From Acetobacteraceae bacterium (GTDB lineage: Bacteria > Pseudomonadota > Alphaproteobacteria > Acetobacterales > Acetobacteraceae): DNA of 14,137 bases. Each line of letters starts with the position of its first letter. Positions within the stretch are counted from its first letter, which is position 1. Where the stretch lies: positions 1 through 14,137 of the forward strand of contig CANJXD010000095.1 in NCBI GenBank assembly GCA_947478535.1. The letters run 5' to 3'. This document shows positions 8,231-14,137 of the stretch, one piece after another. Position numbers and translations under genes: made by a program. The notes beneath the pieces were generated by a model that searched no databases, was not told where the DNA came from, and saw only the letters and a list, made by a program, of their open reading frames with translations.

Positions 8231-8758
8231 TTGATCGTCGAACGCCTGGCGGAAGGCAACGGCATCACGACGGAGCGGCTTTCGCTCCGTCCCGTGGCGC
8301 CGGAGAACCTGCCCGAGTTGATCCGGCTGAAGGCGGATGACGCCGCCTTCGGCCTCATGCTCCACGGCACCCGCACGCCCGAAAGGACGCGTGAGGAGCT
8401 GGAGGATGACATGGAGTTCTGGCTCGTCCGGGGCTACGGCACCTGGGCGGTGTTCGAGCGCGGGACGGGTGATTTCCTCGGCATCGCCGGATTGATGGAG
8501 CGCCCGGATGGGCGCGGCGTCGCGCTGCGCTTCGCACTGTGGCCGTCCTGCCGCGGCAAGGGTTTCGCGCGGGAGGCCGGGCGCGCCGCGCTGGCCTTCG
8601 GTTTTCGGCGCGGTCTTTCGCGCATTGTCGCCGTGGCGTGGGAAGGCAATGCCGCGTCCCGCGCCGTGCTGACCGACCTCGGCATGACCGAATGCGACCA
8701 CTTCCATTACCGGGGGCGGGAGATGCTGGTCTTCGAGGCCCAGCCCCAGCGGAGCTGA
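8231..8758 (+). CDS. GNAT family N-acetyltransferase (RimJ/RimL-like)
   Basis: A 175-residue acetyltransferase of the GNAT superfamily, transferring acetyl from acetyl-CoA to an amine. The sub-type with [18 protein letters not shown] near the N-terminus and [16 protein letters not shown] near the C-terminus (137-152) matches RimJ/RimL-like enzymes, but the substrate could be a protein N-terminus, an antibiotic or a small molecule. The CoA pyrophosphate loop is CRGKGFARE (107-115). No ATG starts this frame. TTG at 8231 leaves a four-base gap after ettA and is chosen here; TTG at 8186 would overlap the ettA end by 41 bases and add 15 unconserved-looking residues. The weak start suggests translation by reinitiation after ettA. 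It is convergent with the next gene, five bases away. Confidence 0.85.
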   Translation: MIVERLAEGNGITTERLSLRPVAPENLPELIRLKADDAAFGLMLHGTRTPERTREELEDDMEFWLVRGYGTWAVFERGTGDFLGIAGLMERPDGRGVALRFALWPSCRGKGFAREAGRAALAFGFRRGLSRIVAVAWEGNAASRAVLTDLGMTECDHFHYRGREMLVFEAQPQRS

Positions 8759-8763
8759 GGCCC

Positions 8764-9741
8764 CTATTCCGCGCGAATATTCGCGCGCTGGATCACCGGG
8801 CCGTAGCGGCCGCGCTCGGCCGTGATGAAAGCCGCAAAAGCGTCCGGCTCCATCGGCGCGGGGATCATCACCTGGCTGCGCATTCGCGCGACGATGGCGG
8901 GGTCGCGCAGCACGGCCTGGATCTCGCGCGACAGGCGCTCGACGATCGGCCGTGGCGTGGCCGCCGGCGCCGCGAAGCCGTGCCAGGGATCGACGATGGC
9001 GTCGGGCCAGCTTTCCGCCAGCGTTGGCAACTCCGGCGCGAAGAAGGCGCGCGTCGCCCCGGTGGTGGCGATCGCCTTGACCGAGCCCGCCTGCACATGC
9101 GGCCAGGCGACGGCCGCGCCATCCACCGCCAGGTCGATCTGCCCGCCGATCAGATCCGTCATCATCGGACCGGACCCCCGATAGGGCACATGCGTCGCCG
9201 TCACCCCCGCGGCGGCGAGGAAGACCTCCATCGCCACATGGATCGCCGTGCCGGCGCCGGAGGAGCCGTAATTGGCCCGCCCGGGATTGGCTGCGAGCCA
9301 GGCCACCAACTCCGCCAGGGTGCCCACCGGAATCTGGCGGGGGTTGATGACCAGGACGTTCGGCGTGATGGCACCGTTGCTGATCGGCGCGAAGTCCCGC
9401 GCGGGGTCGAAGGGCAGGCGGTCCCGGTACAGCCAGGGGTTCATGCCCAGCGTCGTCAGGCTGACGATGCCGATGGTGTGGCCGTCCGGCATGGCGCGGG
9501 CGAGTGCGCCGACACCGATATTCGCCGCCCCACCCGGCCGGTTTTCCACCACCACCGGCCGGCCGAGCCGTGGCGCCAGCGCCTCCGCCACCATGCGCCC
9601 GATCATGTCGGTGGCGCCGCCGGGGGCGAAGGGGACGATCAGCGTGATCGGCCGGTCCGGCCAATTGCCTTGCGCCCGCGCCCTCCAGGGCAGCAGCCCC
9701 GCCAGGGCGCCGAGCGCGGCGCGGCGATGGATGGTCGTCAT
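8764..9741 (-). CDS. Bug/TctC-family periplasmic tricarboxylate-type receptor (1)
   Basis: A 325-residue periplasmic binding protein of the Bug (TctC) family, which binds small carboxylates for tripartite tricarboxylate transporters or for sensing. The export signal MTTIHRRAALGALAGLLPWRARA ends before QG at 24-25 and is followed by the hallmark WPDRPITLIVPFAPGGATD (27-45), then the family stretches VVENRPGGAANIG, NYGSSGAGTAIHVAMEVF and HVPYRGSGPMMTDLIGGQID. Start ATG at 9741 has an excellent ribosome site, GGAGGAAAC, inside the end of the upstream barrel gene and overlaps its stop by four bases (ATGA). It is the last gene of the gntR operon. No TctA/TctB membrane genes are present, so it is an orphan receptor. 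The ligand is not predictable from sequence alone. Confidence 0.92.
   Translation of the reverse strand: MTTIHRRAALGALAGLLPWRARAQGNWPDRPITLIVPFAPGGATDMIGRMVAEALAPRLGRPVVVENRPGGAANIGVGALARAMPDGHTIGIVSLTTLGMNPWLYRDRLPFDPARDFAPISNGAITPNVLVINPRQIPVGTLAELVAWLAANPGRANYGSSGAGTAIHVAMEVFLAAAGVTATHVPYRGSGPMMTDLIGGQIDLAVDGAAVAWPHVQAGSVKAIATTGATRAFFAPELPTLAESWPDAIVDPWHGFAAPAATPRPIVERLSREIQAVLRDPAIVARMRSQVMIPAPMEPDAFAAFITAERGRYGPVIQRANIRAE
8770..8787. repeat. 18-bp perfect palindrome at the end of the first TctC gene
   Basis: CGCGCGAATATTCGCGCG reads the same on both strands with no loop. It encodes residues RANIRA just before the TctC stop and lies 11 bases past the stop of the convergent GNAT gene. It could fold as a hairpin at both transcript ends or be a protein site, but part of it is fixed by coding, since Bug proteins often end in a similar short sequence. 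Confidence 0.5.
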
Positions 9742-11159
9742 GCGTTTCCTCCTTCCGGCGCGCGCCGGGCGGCATGGCCCAGCGCGTCGAGCTTGGCGTC
9801 CGAGAGATAGCCGTAGCGATTGACGAAGACGCGCCCGGCGGACGCGCGCCAAACCGCCTCGAAGCGTGCCACCACATCGCCCACCGGCCCATAGGCGTGG
9901 GAGAAGGCGATCACCGGTGTCGCCCCCGCCGCCGCCCGTATCGCCGCCACCTTGCGCGCCTGCGCGGCGAGTCCCACGGGGTGGGGTTCCTCGGGTTCGG
10001 GATAGCGGAAGCGGGCGGGGTCGATGGGGCCATCGACCAGGTCCAGCGCCTCCGCCAGCGCTGCCAACAGGGCCGGATTATCCGGCCCGCCCAGGCTTTC
10101 CGCCCAGGCGCGCAGAATCATCGGCCAATGCATGGTGTAGAGCTTCACCCCCATGGCGCCGACATGCGGCGCGACGGCCGCGGCATCGAAGCCGCTGGCG
10201 AAGGTGAAGGGCGGCGGGAAGGCCTGCGGGATCAGCGCGATCCGCCCGCCCGAGGCCTCGCGCAGCGCTGCGGCGGCGGTGGCGATGAAGCGCGTGGCGA
10301 TGGCCGCCTTGCAGCGCGCGAGCTCCAAAAGCCCCGGCCGCGCCGCCAGCAGCCGCAGCATCGCCTGGGTCGCGCCGCCCGGCATCGCCGCCACCAGCGC
10401 CCGCGCCGCTGTACCGCTCGCGGCATCATCCAGCACCGCCTGCGCGTCCCGCCGCATCGCCGCGACATCGAAGCCCAGCCGCCGCGCGAGGTCACAGGCC
10501 ACGGGCGAAAAGTCGAAGAACAGCGACCGAAAGGCATAGGGCGGGTATTCCGGCCAATCGAGCCGGATCGCATCGACCTGCGGATAGGCCCGCACCAGGT
10601 CCCGCAGCAGGGCGCAGAGGTAGTCGAGCACGGCATCGGAGGCGAGCGAGGCGTTGAGATCGACCCGCCCCGGCACGTCCGACCCATCCGGCAGGCGCGG
10701 CCGATCCTCCGGCAGTGGGCCGCCGAATTGCACGCGATAGCCCGGCGGGATCGCCGCCTGCACCTGCAACTGTACCGCCAGGCCCCGGCGCTTCGCCGCA
10801 TCCAGCGCGGCGGCGAGCTTCGGCCCCTCCGCCGCCGTCAGCGCATCCGGCGGCGCGGGCTGGTAGGGCAGGCCTCGATAGAGCGCGGTATCGGCGATGA
10901 AGGACGGTGCCGTCCTTACCCACAACTCCCGCCGTCCCCACAGCGCGCGGTCGAGCAGCCGGACCTTGCCCGCGCCACCATCGATCGGCGGCTCCCGCCC
11001 CCCCGTGCCATCCGGCGCGGGAGCGAGGACGTAGGGCGAGGTCGCGATGGCATTCGCCCCGGCCCGGTGCTGGAGGTTGTCCAGCACCGCCTCCGCCCCC
11101 TCGGTCTGGAGGAATTCCGGCATGACGGTGATGCCGAGCAGACGGGCGGGAATGCTCAT
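9738..11159 (-). CDS. Uncharacterised protein, probable TIM-barrel hydrolase-like fold
   Basis: A 473-residue protein I do not recognise by name. It has no signal peptide or membrane segment. Its layout suggests an alpha/beta barrel of the glycoside-hydrolase type. Evidence is alternating strands and helices from LLGITVMPEF (7-16), AVQLQVQAAI (128-137), a strand ending in acids VDAIRLDWPEYPPYAF (195-210), RIALIPQAFPPPF (306-318), GAMGVKLYTMHW (334-345), PVIAFSHAYG (415-424) and RVFVNRYGYLSD (443-454). Candidate active-site residues at strand ends are D201, E204, H344, H421 and Y450. It overlaps the gntR stop and the tctC start by ATGA on each side, so it is the middle gene of a coupled operon. 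A sugar or polyol substrate is a guess from the fold; a non-enzymatic role is possible. An ORF of this frame extends upstream into gntR, but ATG 11159 is the coupled start. Confidence 0.8.
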   Translation of the reverse strand: MSIPARLLGITVMPEFLQTEGAEAVLDNLQHRAGANAIATSPYVLAPAPDGTGGREPPIDGGAGKVRLLDRALWGRRELWVRTAPSFIADTALYRGLPYQPAPPDALTAAEGPKLAAALDAAKRRGLAVQLQVQAAIPPGYRVQFGGPLPEDRPRLPDGSDVPGRVDLNASLASDAVLDYLCALLRDLVRAYPQVDAIRLDWPEYPPYAFRSLFFDFSPVACDLARRLGFDVAAMRRDAQAVLDDAASGTAARALVAAMPGGATQAMLRLLAARPGLLELARCKAAIATRFIATAAAALREASGGRIALIPQAFPPPFTFASGFDAAAVAPHVGAMGVKLYTMHWPMILRAWAESLGGPDNPALLAALAEALDLVDGPIDPARFRYPEPEEPHPVGLAAQARKVAAIRAAAGATPVIAFSHAYGPVGDVVARFEAVWRASAGRVFVNRYGYLSDAKLDALGHAARRAPEGGNA

Positions 11160-11878
11160 GGAAGGATCCAATCCGGTTGCGCCATGCCCAGGGCGGCAAG
11201 GTCCGCGGCATTGGCCCGGACATGATCGGCCATCGCGGCGCGCGCCATCTCCGGCGCGCCGGCGGCGATGCCGTCGAGGATCGTCGCATGGGCGGCGATG
11301 GCGGCGGCGGGGCGGCCGGGATCGGCCAGCGCGGCATGGTGCACCCGTTCCATATGCGCCCGCGCGGCGCGGCAGGCGGACCACATCAGGGGGCGGCACG
11401 CGGCCTCGAACATCGCGGTGTGGAAGGCCTCGTCCAGCGCATAGATCGCATCAAGGTCGCCCGCCGCCAGCGCCGCGCGCTGGTCCGCGAGCAGGCGGCG
11501 CAGTGCGGGCAGCACCGCGGGGCCGGCCGGCGTTGCCGCCAGCCGGGCCGCGACATCGCCTTCCAGCAGCACGCGCAATGCCACGGCTTCGGCCAGGCCC
11601 TCCGCGGAGAGGCGCGTGACGAAGCTGCCGAGATTGGGAAAAATCTCGACCAGCCCATCCTCCCGCAGCCGCCGCAGGGCTTCGCGCACGGGGGTGCGGC
11701 TGACGCCAGCCTGGGCGGCGATCGCGGGTTCCGGCACGGGCGCGCCCGGCGCAAGATCGAGCCGCAGGATGGCGCGGCGCAGCGCGGCATAGAGCTGTTC
11801 CGGCGCTGGGCGGGAGCGGTCCGTCAGCAGGCGAGGCAGCGGCGGGGGCGCCACGGCGGCGAGGCGGGGGCGAGGCAT
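11156..11878 (-). CDS. GntR family transcriptional regulator, FadR/FCD type
   Basis: A 240-residue one-component regulator. The N-terminal winged helix-turn-helix (about 25-90) contains the family core VSRTPVREALRRLREDGLVE (59-78) and the wing NLGSFVTRL (82-90). The C-terminal all-helical FCD ligand domain (about 95-235) keeps all four expected metal ligands: D149, H153, H197 and H219, which usually hold a metal that binds a carboxylate effector. The ATG at 11878 follows an in-frame TAG by three codons, which limits upstream starts; there is no clear ribosome site at it. It is the first gene of an ATGA-coupled operon with the barrel protein and TctC, and is divergent from the second TctC gene. 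A palindrome 34-53 bases upstream is the likely operator, so autoregulation plus control of both receptors is expected. Whether it represses or activates is not shown. Confidence 0.93.
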   Translation of the reverse strand: MPRPRLAAVAPPPLPRLLTDRSRPAPEQLYAALRRAILRLDLAPGAPVPEPAIAAQAGVSRTPVREALRRLREDGLVEIFPNLGSFVTRLSAEGLAEAVALRVLLEGDVAARLAATPAGPAVLPALRRLLADQRAALAAGDLDAIYALDEAFHTAMFEAACRPLMWSACRAARAHMERVHHAALADPGRPAAAIAAHATILDGIAAGAPEMARAAMADHVRANAADLAALGMAQPDWILP

Positions 11879-11911
11879 GGACCAAGGCTAGGCGACGCGA
11901 AATGCCTCCAC

Positions 11912-11931
11912 AATACCAGTGCACCGGTATT
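11912..11931. promoter_or_regulatory. Probable GntR operator palindrome
   Basis: AATACCAGTGCACCGGTATT is a 20-bp palindrome with only one mismatched pair (positions 7 and 14). It is far more AT-containing than its surroundings and lies in the divergent gntR-tctC gap. On the minus strand it overlaps TATTGT, a possible gntR -10; on the plus strand it ends 18 bases before the TTGACA of the second tctC promoter. FCD-type regulators bind short palindromes of this kind in such gaps. The assignment to this regulator is inference from position and symmetry. Confidence 0.7.
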
Positions 11932-11949
11932 TTTGCGCATCAAGGCGCG

Positions 11950-11979
11950 TTGACAGCGCTTTCCCAGCCGGCCCAGCAT
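11950..11979 (+). promoter_or_regulatory. Candidate promoter of the second TctC gene
   Basis: A perfect -35 hexamer TTGACA at 11950-11955 is followed after 18 bases by CAGCAT at 11974-11979, a weak -10 with three of six consensus positions. A start near 11986 would give a leader of about 35-40 bases containing the GGAGG ribosome site. The -35 is strong evidence; the -10 is tentative. Confidence 0.5.
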
Positions 11980-12013
11980 TGCCCCGCCAAGCGCCGCAAG
12001 CCGCGCTGGCGTC

Positions 12014-12018
12014 GGAGG
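12014..12018 (+). promoter_or_regulatory. Ribosome binding site deciding the second TctC start
   Basis: GGAGG lies five bases before the ATG at 12024 and only two before the adjacent in-frame ATG at 12021. The spacing favours 12024. The same frame is open back to a GTG at 11919, but that start would lie inside the operator palindrome and would put 35 non-conserved residues before the signal peptide. Confidence 0.65.
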
Positions 12019-12023
12019 AGATG

Positions 12024-13016
12024 ATGATCACCAAGCCCCCCGGTCGTGGCCCGTCCCGGCGCCATATGCTCGCGGCGCTGCCGCTGCTGGCCGCCCCCGG
12101 CCTGGCCAGCGCGCAGGATAGCTGGCCCAGCCGCCCCCTCCGCATCATCGTCCCCTTCGCGCCGGGTGGGTCCTCCGATGTCTCGGCCCGTCTGGTGGCC
12201 AACCACCTCTCCAACCGGCTCGGCCGGCCGGTGGTGGTGGAAAACCGCGCCGGGGCCGCGACCGTCATCGGGACCCAGGAAGCCGCCCGCAGTGCGCCGG
12301 ATGGCTACACCCTGCTGCTGACGCCACCACCCTTCGTCATCACCCAATTCGCCTATCCCAACCTGCCCTATGATCCCGTGCGGGATTTCCGCCCCGTCGC
12401 CCTGCTGGTGCTGGCGCCGAACGCGCTGATGGTGCGGGCCGACCTGCCGGCGCGGAGCCTCGCGGAGTTCGTGGCGCTGGCGAAGGCGCGGCCGGGCGGG
12501 CTTTCCTATGCCTCCCCGGGCAATGGCAGCCTGCCGCATGTGGCGTTCGAACTGCTGAAGCTGCAGGCCGGCATCGATGTACTGCATGTCCCCTATCGCG
12601 GTGGTGGCCCGGCGGTGGCGGATCTCGCCGCCGGGCGCGTCGATGCGATGATCGCCTCCCCCCTCGAAGCCGGAGGGCAAGTGCAGGGCGGGCGCGTGCG
12701 GCCGCTGATGGTCGCGGGAAGCCCGCGCATCGCCACCTGGCCGGAGGTGCCGACGGCGGAGGAAGCTGGCCTGCCCGGCTTCGCCGCCCCCGGCTGGTTC
12801 GGCTTGTCCGCCCCCGCCGCGACGCCCGATGCCATTGTCACCCGCCTGAATGCGGAGGTCCGCGCCGTGCTGGCGATGCCGGAGGTGCAGGCCCGCCTCG
12901 TGGACCTCGGCGCCGCCGCTGCGCCGGGGACGCCCGATGATTTCGCCACGCTGATCGCGGCGCAGCGGGTGCAATGGGAACGCGCGGTGCGTGCGGCATC
13001 GGTGCGGGTCGAGTGA
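12024..13016 (+). CDS. Bug/TctC-family periplasmic tricarboxylate-type receptor (2)
   Basis: A 330-residue Bug-family receptor, divergent from the gntR operon. The signal peptide MITKPPGRGPSRRHMLAALPLLAAPGLASA contains SRRHML (11-16), a Tat-like twin-arginine motif, and should be cleaved before QDSWPSRP. Mature-protein hallmarks are RPLRIIVPFAPGGSSDVSARLV (37-58), VVVENRAGAATVIG, YASPGNGSLPHVAFELL and HVPYRGGGPAVADLAAGRVDAM. It is recognisably the same family as the receptor at 8764-9741 but differs in most binding-loop residues, so the two probably see different ligands or arose by old duplication. No TctA/TctB genes adjoin it. It is followed by a 142-base hairpin-rich spacer and a sulfatase in the same direction. 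A shared operator with gntR suggests co-regulation. Confidence 0.93.
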   Translation: MITKPPGRGPSRRHMLAALPLLAAPGLASAQDSWPSRPLRIIVPFAPGGSSDVSARLVANHLSNRLGRPVVVENRAGAATVIGTQEAARSAPDGYTLLLTPPPFVITQFAYPNLPYDPVRDFRPVALLVLAPNALMVRADLPARSLAEFVALAKARPGGLSYASPGNGSLPHVAFELLKLQAGIDVLHVPYRGGGPAVADLAAGRVDAMIASPLEAGGQVQGGRVRPLMVAGSPRIATWPEVPTAEEAGLPGFAAPGWFGLSAPAATPDAIVTRLNAEVRAVLAMPEVQARLVDLGAAAAPGTPDDFATLIAAQRVQWERAVRAASVRVE

Positions 13017-13038
13017 CGGCCTTGGACATCAGGCGCAT

Positions 13039-13149
13039 CCTGCGGCCCGCAGGGCCGAGGCGCCGAACGGCGCCCGCGGCAAGTGCCGCGAAGGCAAGCG
13101 CGCGGAGCCCGCGCCCGCCGTTTGAGGGGTCCGCAGGCGAAGCCTGCGG
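13039..13149. repeat. Cluster of five perfect hairpins in the TctC-sulfatase spacer
   Basis: Five consecutive perfect stem-loops occupy most of the spacer. They are 13039-13053 (7-bp arms, 1-base loop), 13059-13074 (7-bp arms, AA loop), 13075-13090 (7-bp arms, AG loop), 13100-13114 (6-bp arms, AGC loop) and 13131-13149 (8-bp arms, GAA loop). The arms of the first (CCTGCGG/CCGCAGG) recur in the last, so the ends can also pair with each other across the array. This resembles a REP/BIME-like intergenic repeat. The last stem ends nine bases before the sulfatase ATG, where a ribosome site would be. No T-tract follows. The family identity is unknown to me. Confidence 0.75.
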
Positions 13150-13158
13150 GCACACACA

Positions 13159-14137
13159 ATGAGAAAGCCGAACATCCTCTGGATCTGTTCCGACCAGCAG
13201 CGCTGGGACACGATCCACGCCCTCGGCAACGCGCATATCGCGACGCCGACGCTGGATGGCCTTGTCGCGCGCGGCACGGCCTTCACGCGGGCTTACACGC
13301 AATCGCCGATCTGCACGCCGTCCCGCGCCTCGATGCTCACCGGGCGCTACCCGGCCAGCCACAACGTCTATCGCAACGGCAACACGCATTTCCCGGCGCA
13401 TGAGCGGCTGGTGACGCGCATCCTCGCCGATCACGGCTATGATTGCGGCCTGATCGGCAAGCTGCATCTCTCCGCCGCGAAGTATCACGAAAAGCGCACG
13501 GATGACGGCTACCGCGTCTTCCACTGGAACCACCACCCGACGCCCGACGCCGCCCGGGGCGATTCCTACGAACACTGGCTGCGGCATGAGAAGAAGGTCG
13601 ATCCGCAGGCGCTGTATCGGGACAAGGGCGCCTTCGTCGGCGCCGGCGTACCGGCCGAACTGCACCAATCCACCTGGTGCGCGGAGATGGCGATCCGCTT
13701 CATGACGGACCGGCGCGATGGGCCCTGGTGCCTGTCCGTCAATTCCTTCGACCCGCACGCCCCCTTCGACGCGCCGCCGGAAGCTTTGGCGAAAGTGAAG
13801 GCGGACACGCTCCCCCTGCCGTTGTGGCGCGCCTCCGATGCCGAACGCTGGCGCGATTTTTCCGCCGTGGACCAGCAGCAGGTGGTGCCGCTGGACCCCA
13901 CCATCCGCCGCCCTCCGTCACCGCCCCCGACCGGCGAGCGGGACCACGACAAGGTCGCCTCCCATGTGCCGGAGGATTATGACGCGCTGGCGGTGAAGGC
14001 GAACTACTACGCCATGATCCAGCACCTGGACGACCAGGTCGGCCGCATCCTCGCGGCGCTGGAGGCCAGCGGGCAGGCCGACAACACCATCATCCTCTAC
14101 CATTCCGACCATGGGGAGATGCTGGGCGACCACGGCC
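13159..14137 (+). CDS. Type I sulfatase (alkaline-phosphatase superfamily), 3' end missing
   Basis: The first 326 residues of a sulfatase, cut by the window edge. These enzymes hydrolyse sulfate esters, or phosphonate monoesters in some relatives, using a formylglycine made from cysteine. The motif is intact: C52 in ICTPSRASMLTGRYP (51-65, C-x-P-S-R). Metal and active-site residues seen are D12 with Q13 (SDQQ, the Asp-Gln form also found in choline sulfatases and phosphonate monoester hydrolases), K101 and H103 (IGKLHL), D198 and H200 (FDPHAPF), and D317-H318 (HSDHGEM). No signal peptide precedes MRKPNILWICSDQQ, so it should be cytoplasmic. The ATG at 13159 has no visible ribosome site and sits nine bases after a hairpin. 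A proline-rich stretch RRPPSPPPTGER (250-261) looks like a loop. The substrate is open. Confidence 0.92.
   Translation, partial: MRKPNILWICSDQQRWDTIHALGNAHIATPTLDGLVARGTAFTRAYTQSPICTPSRASMLTGRYPASHNVYRNGNTHFPAHERLVTRILADHGYDCGLIGKLHLSAAKYHEKRTDDGYRVFHWNHHPTPDAARGDSYEHWLRHEKKVDPQALYRDKGAFVGAGVPAELHQSTWCAEMAIRFMTDRRDGPWCLSVNSFDPHAPFDAPPEALAKVKADTLPLPLWRASDAERWRDFSAVDQQQVVPLDPTIRRPPSPPPTGERDHDKVASHVPEDYDALAVKANYYAMIQHLDDQVGRILAALEASGQADNTIILYHSDHGEMLGDHG

Noticed and set aside
5653..8412. A 919-codon open frame on the minus strand spanning the cyclase gene and most of ettA
   Set aside because: Only its last 258 codons (from ATG 6429) match a family. The upstream part is antisense to the well-supported ettA and has the low-complexity look of a GC-bias shadow frame.
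9774..11225. A 483-codon plus-strand frame opposite the barrel protein gene
   Set aside because: The minus-strand frame has coupled ATGA junctions on both ends and a normal protein composition; the plus-strand frame is Arg/Gly/His-rich and motif-free.
11159..11399. In-frame upstream extension of the barrel gene into gntR
   Set aside because: It would overlap gntR by 240 bases in another frame; the ATGA junction at 11156-11159 gives a better start.
11919..12023. GTG at 11919 as the start of the second TctC gene
   Set aside because: It would lie inside the operator palindrome, upstream of the TTGACA promoter, and add residues before the signal peptide. GGAGG at 12014-12018 marks the start at 12024.
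13906..13941. Proline-rich stretch in the sulfatase as an inserted repeat element
   Set aside because: The frame stays open and the stretch is short; I cannot match it to a known repeat and it may simply be a surface loop.

Overview
The window is very GC-rich, densely packed DNA. Start codons, G/C-rich third positions and gene content fit an alphaproteobacterium, most likely an Acetobacteraceae member of the Roseomonas type. The supporting content is two Bug/TctC-type solute receptors, an isocitrate dehydrogenase with the Thermus/Rickettsia-type C-terminal extension, EttA, and a PhnCDEE importer. The taxon is an inference; no rRNA or other marker is present. I see no tRNA, rRNA, CRISPR array, transposase or phage gene.

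Layout. (1) 72-4074: a small NIPSNAP-family gene on the minus strand, divergent from a tightly coupled phosphonate-type ABC importer (phnC-phnD-phnE1-phnE2) on the plus strand. The importer genes have TGATG overlaps or a 3-base gap. No C-P lyase or other phosphonate catabolic gene is in view. (2) 4174-8758: mostly housekeeping genes. These are isocitrate dehydrogenase (+), a convergent kynurenine-formamidase-like cyclase (-), the ribosome-associated ABC-F protein EttA (+), and a GNAT acetyltransferase (+) starting four bases after ettA. (3) 8764-13016: a regulated accessory locus. On the minus strand a FadR/FCD-type GntR regulator, an unrecognised 473-residue protein that looks like a TIM barrel, and a Bug/TctC receptor overlap each other by ATGA, so they form one coupled operon. 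A second Bug/TctC receptor is transcribed divergently. The gap between them holds a 20-bp near-perfect palindrome, a good candidate for the regulator's operator, and a TTGACA promoter element. (4) 13017-14137: a 142-base spacer packed with five consecutive perfect hairpins, then a type I sulfatase running off the right edge.

How the parts may work together: the GntR regulator probably senses a small carboxylate and controls both its own operon and the divergent receptor. The two receptors have no TctA/TctB membrane partners here, so they either feed a transporter encoded elsewhere or act as sensing proteins. The barrel protein and the sulfatase are the candidate enzymes of this locus. The most novel material is the GntR/barrel/TctC operon with its operator, and the hairpin cluster before the sulfatase.
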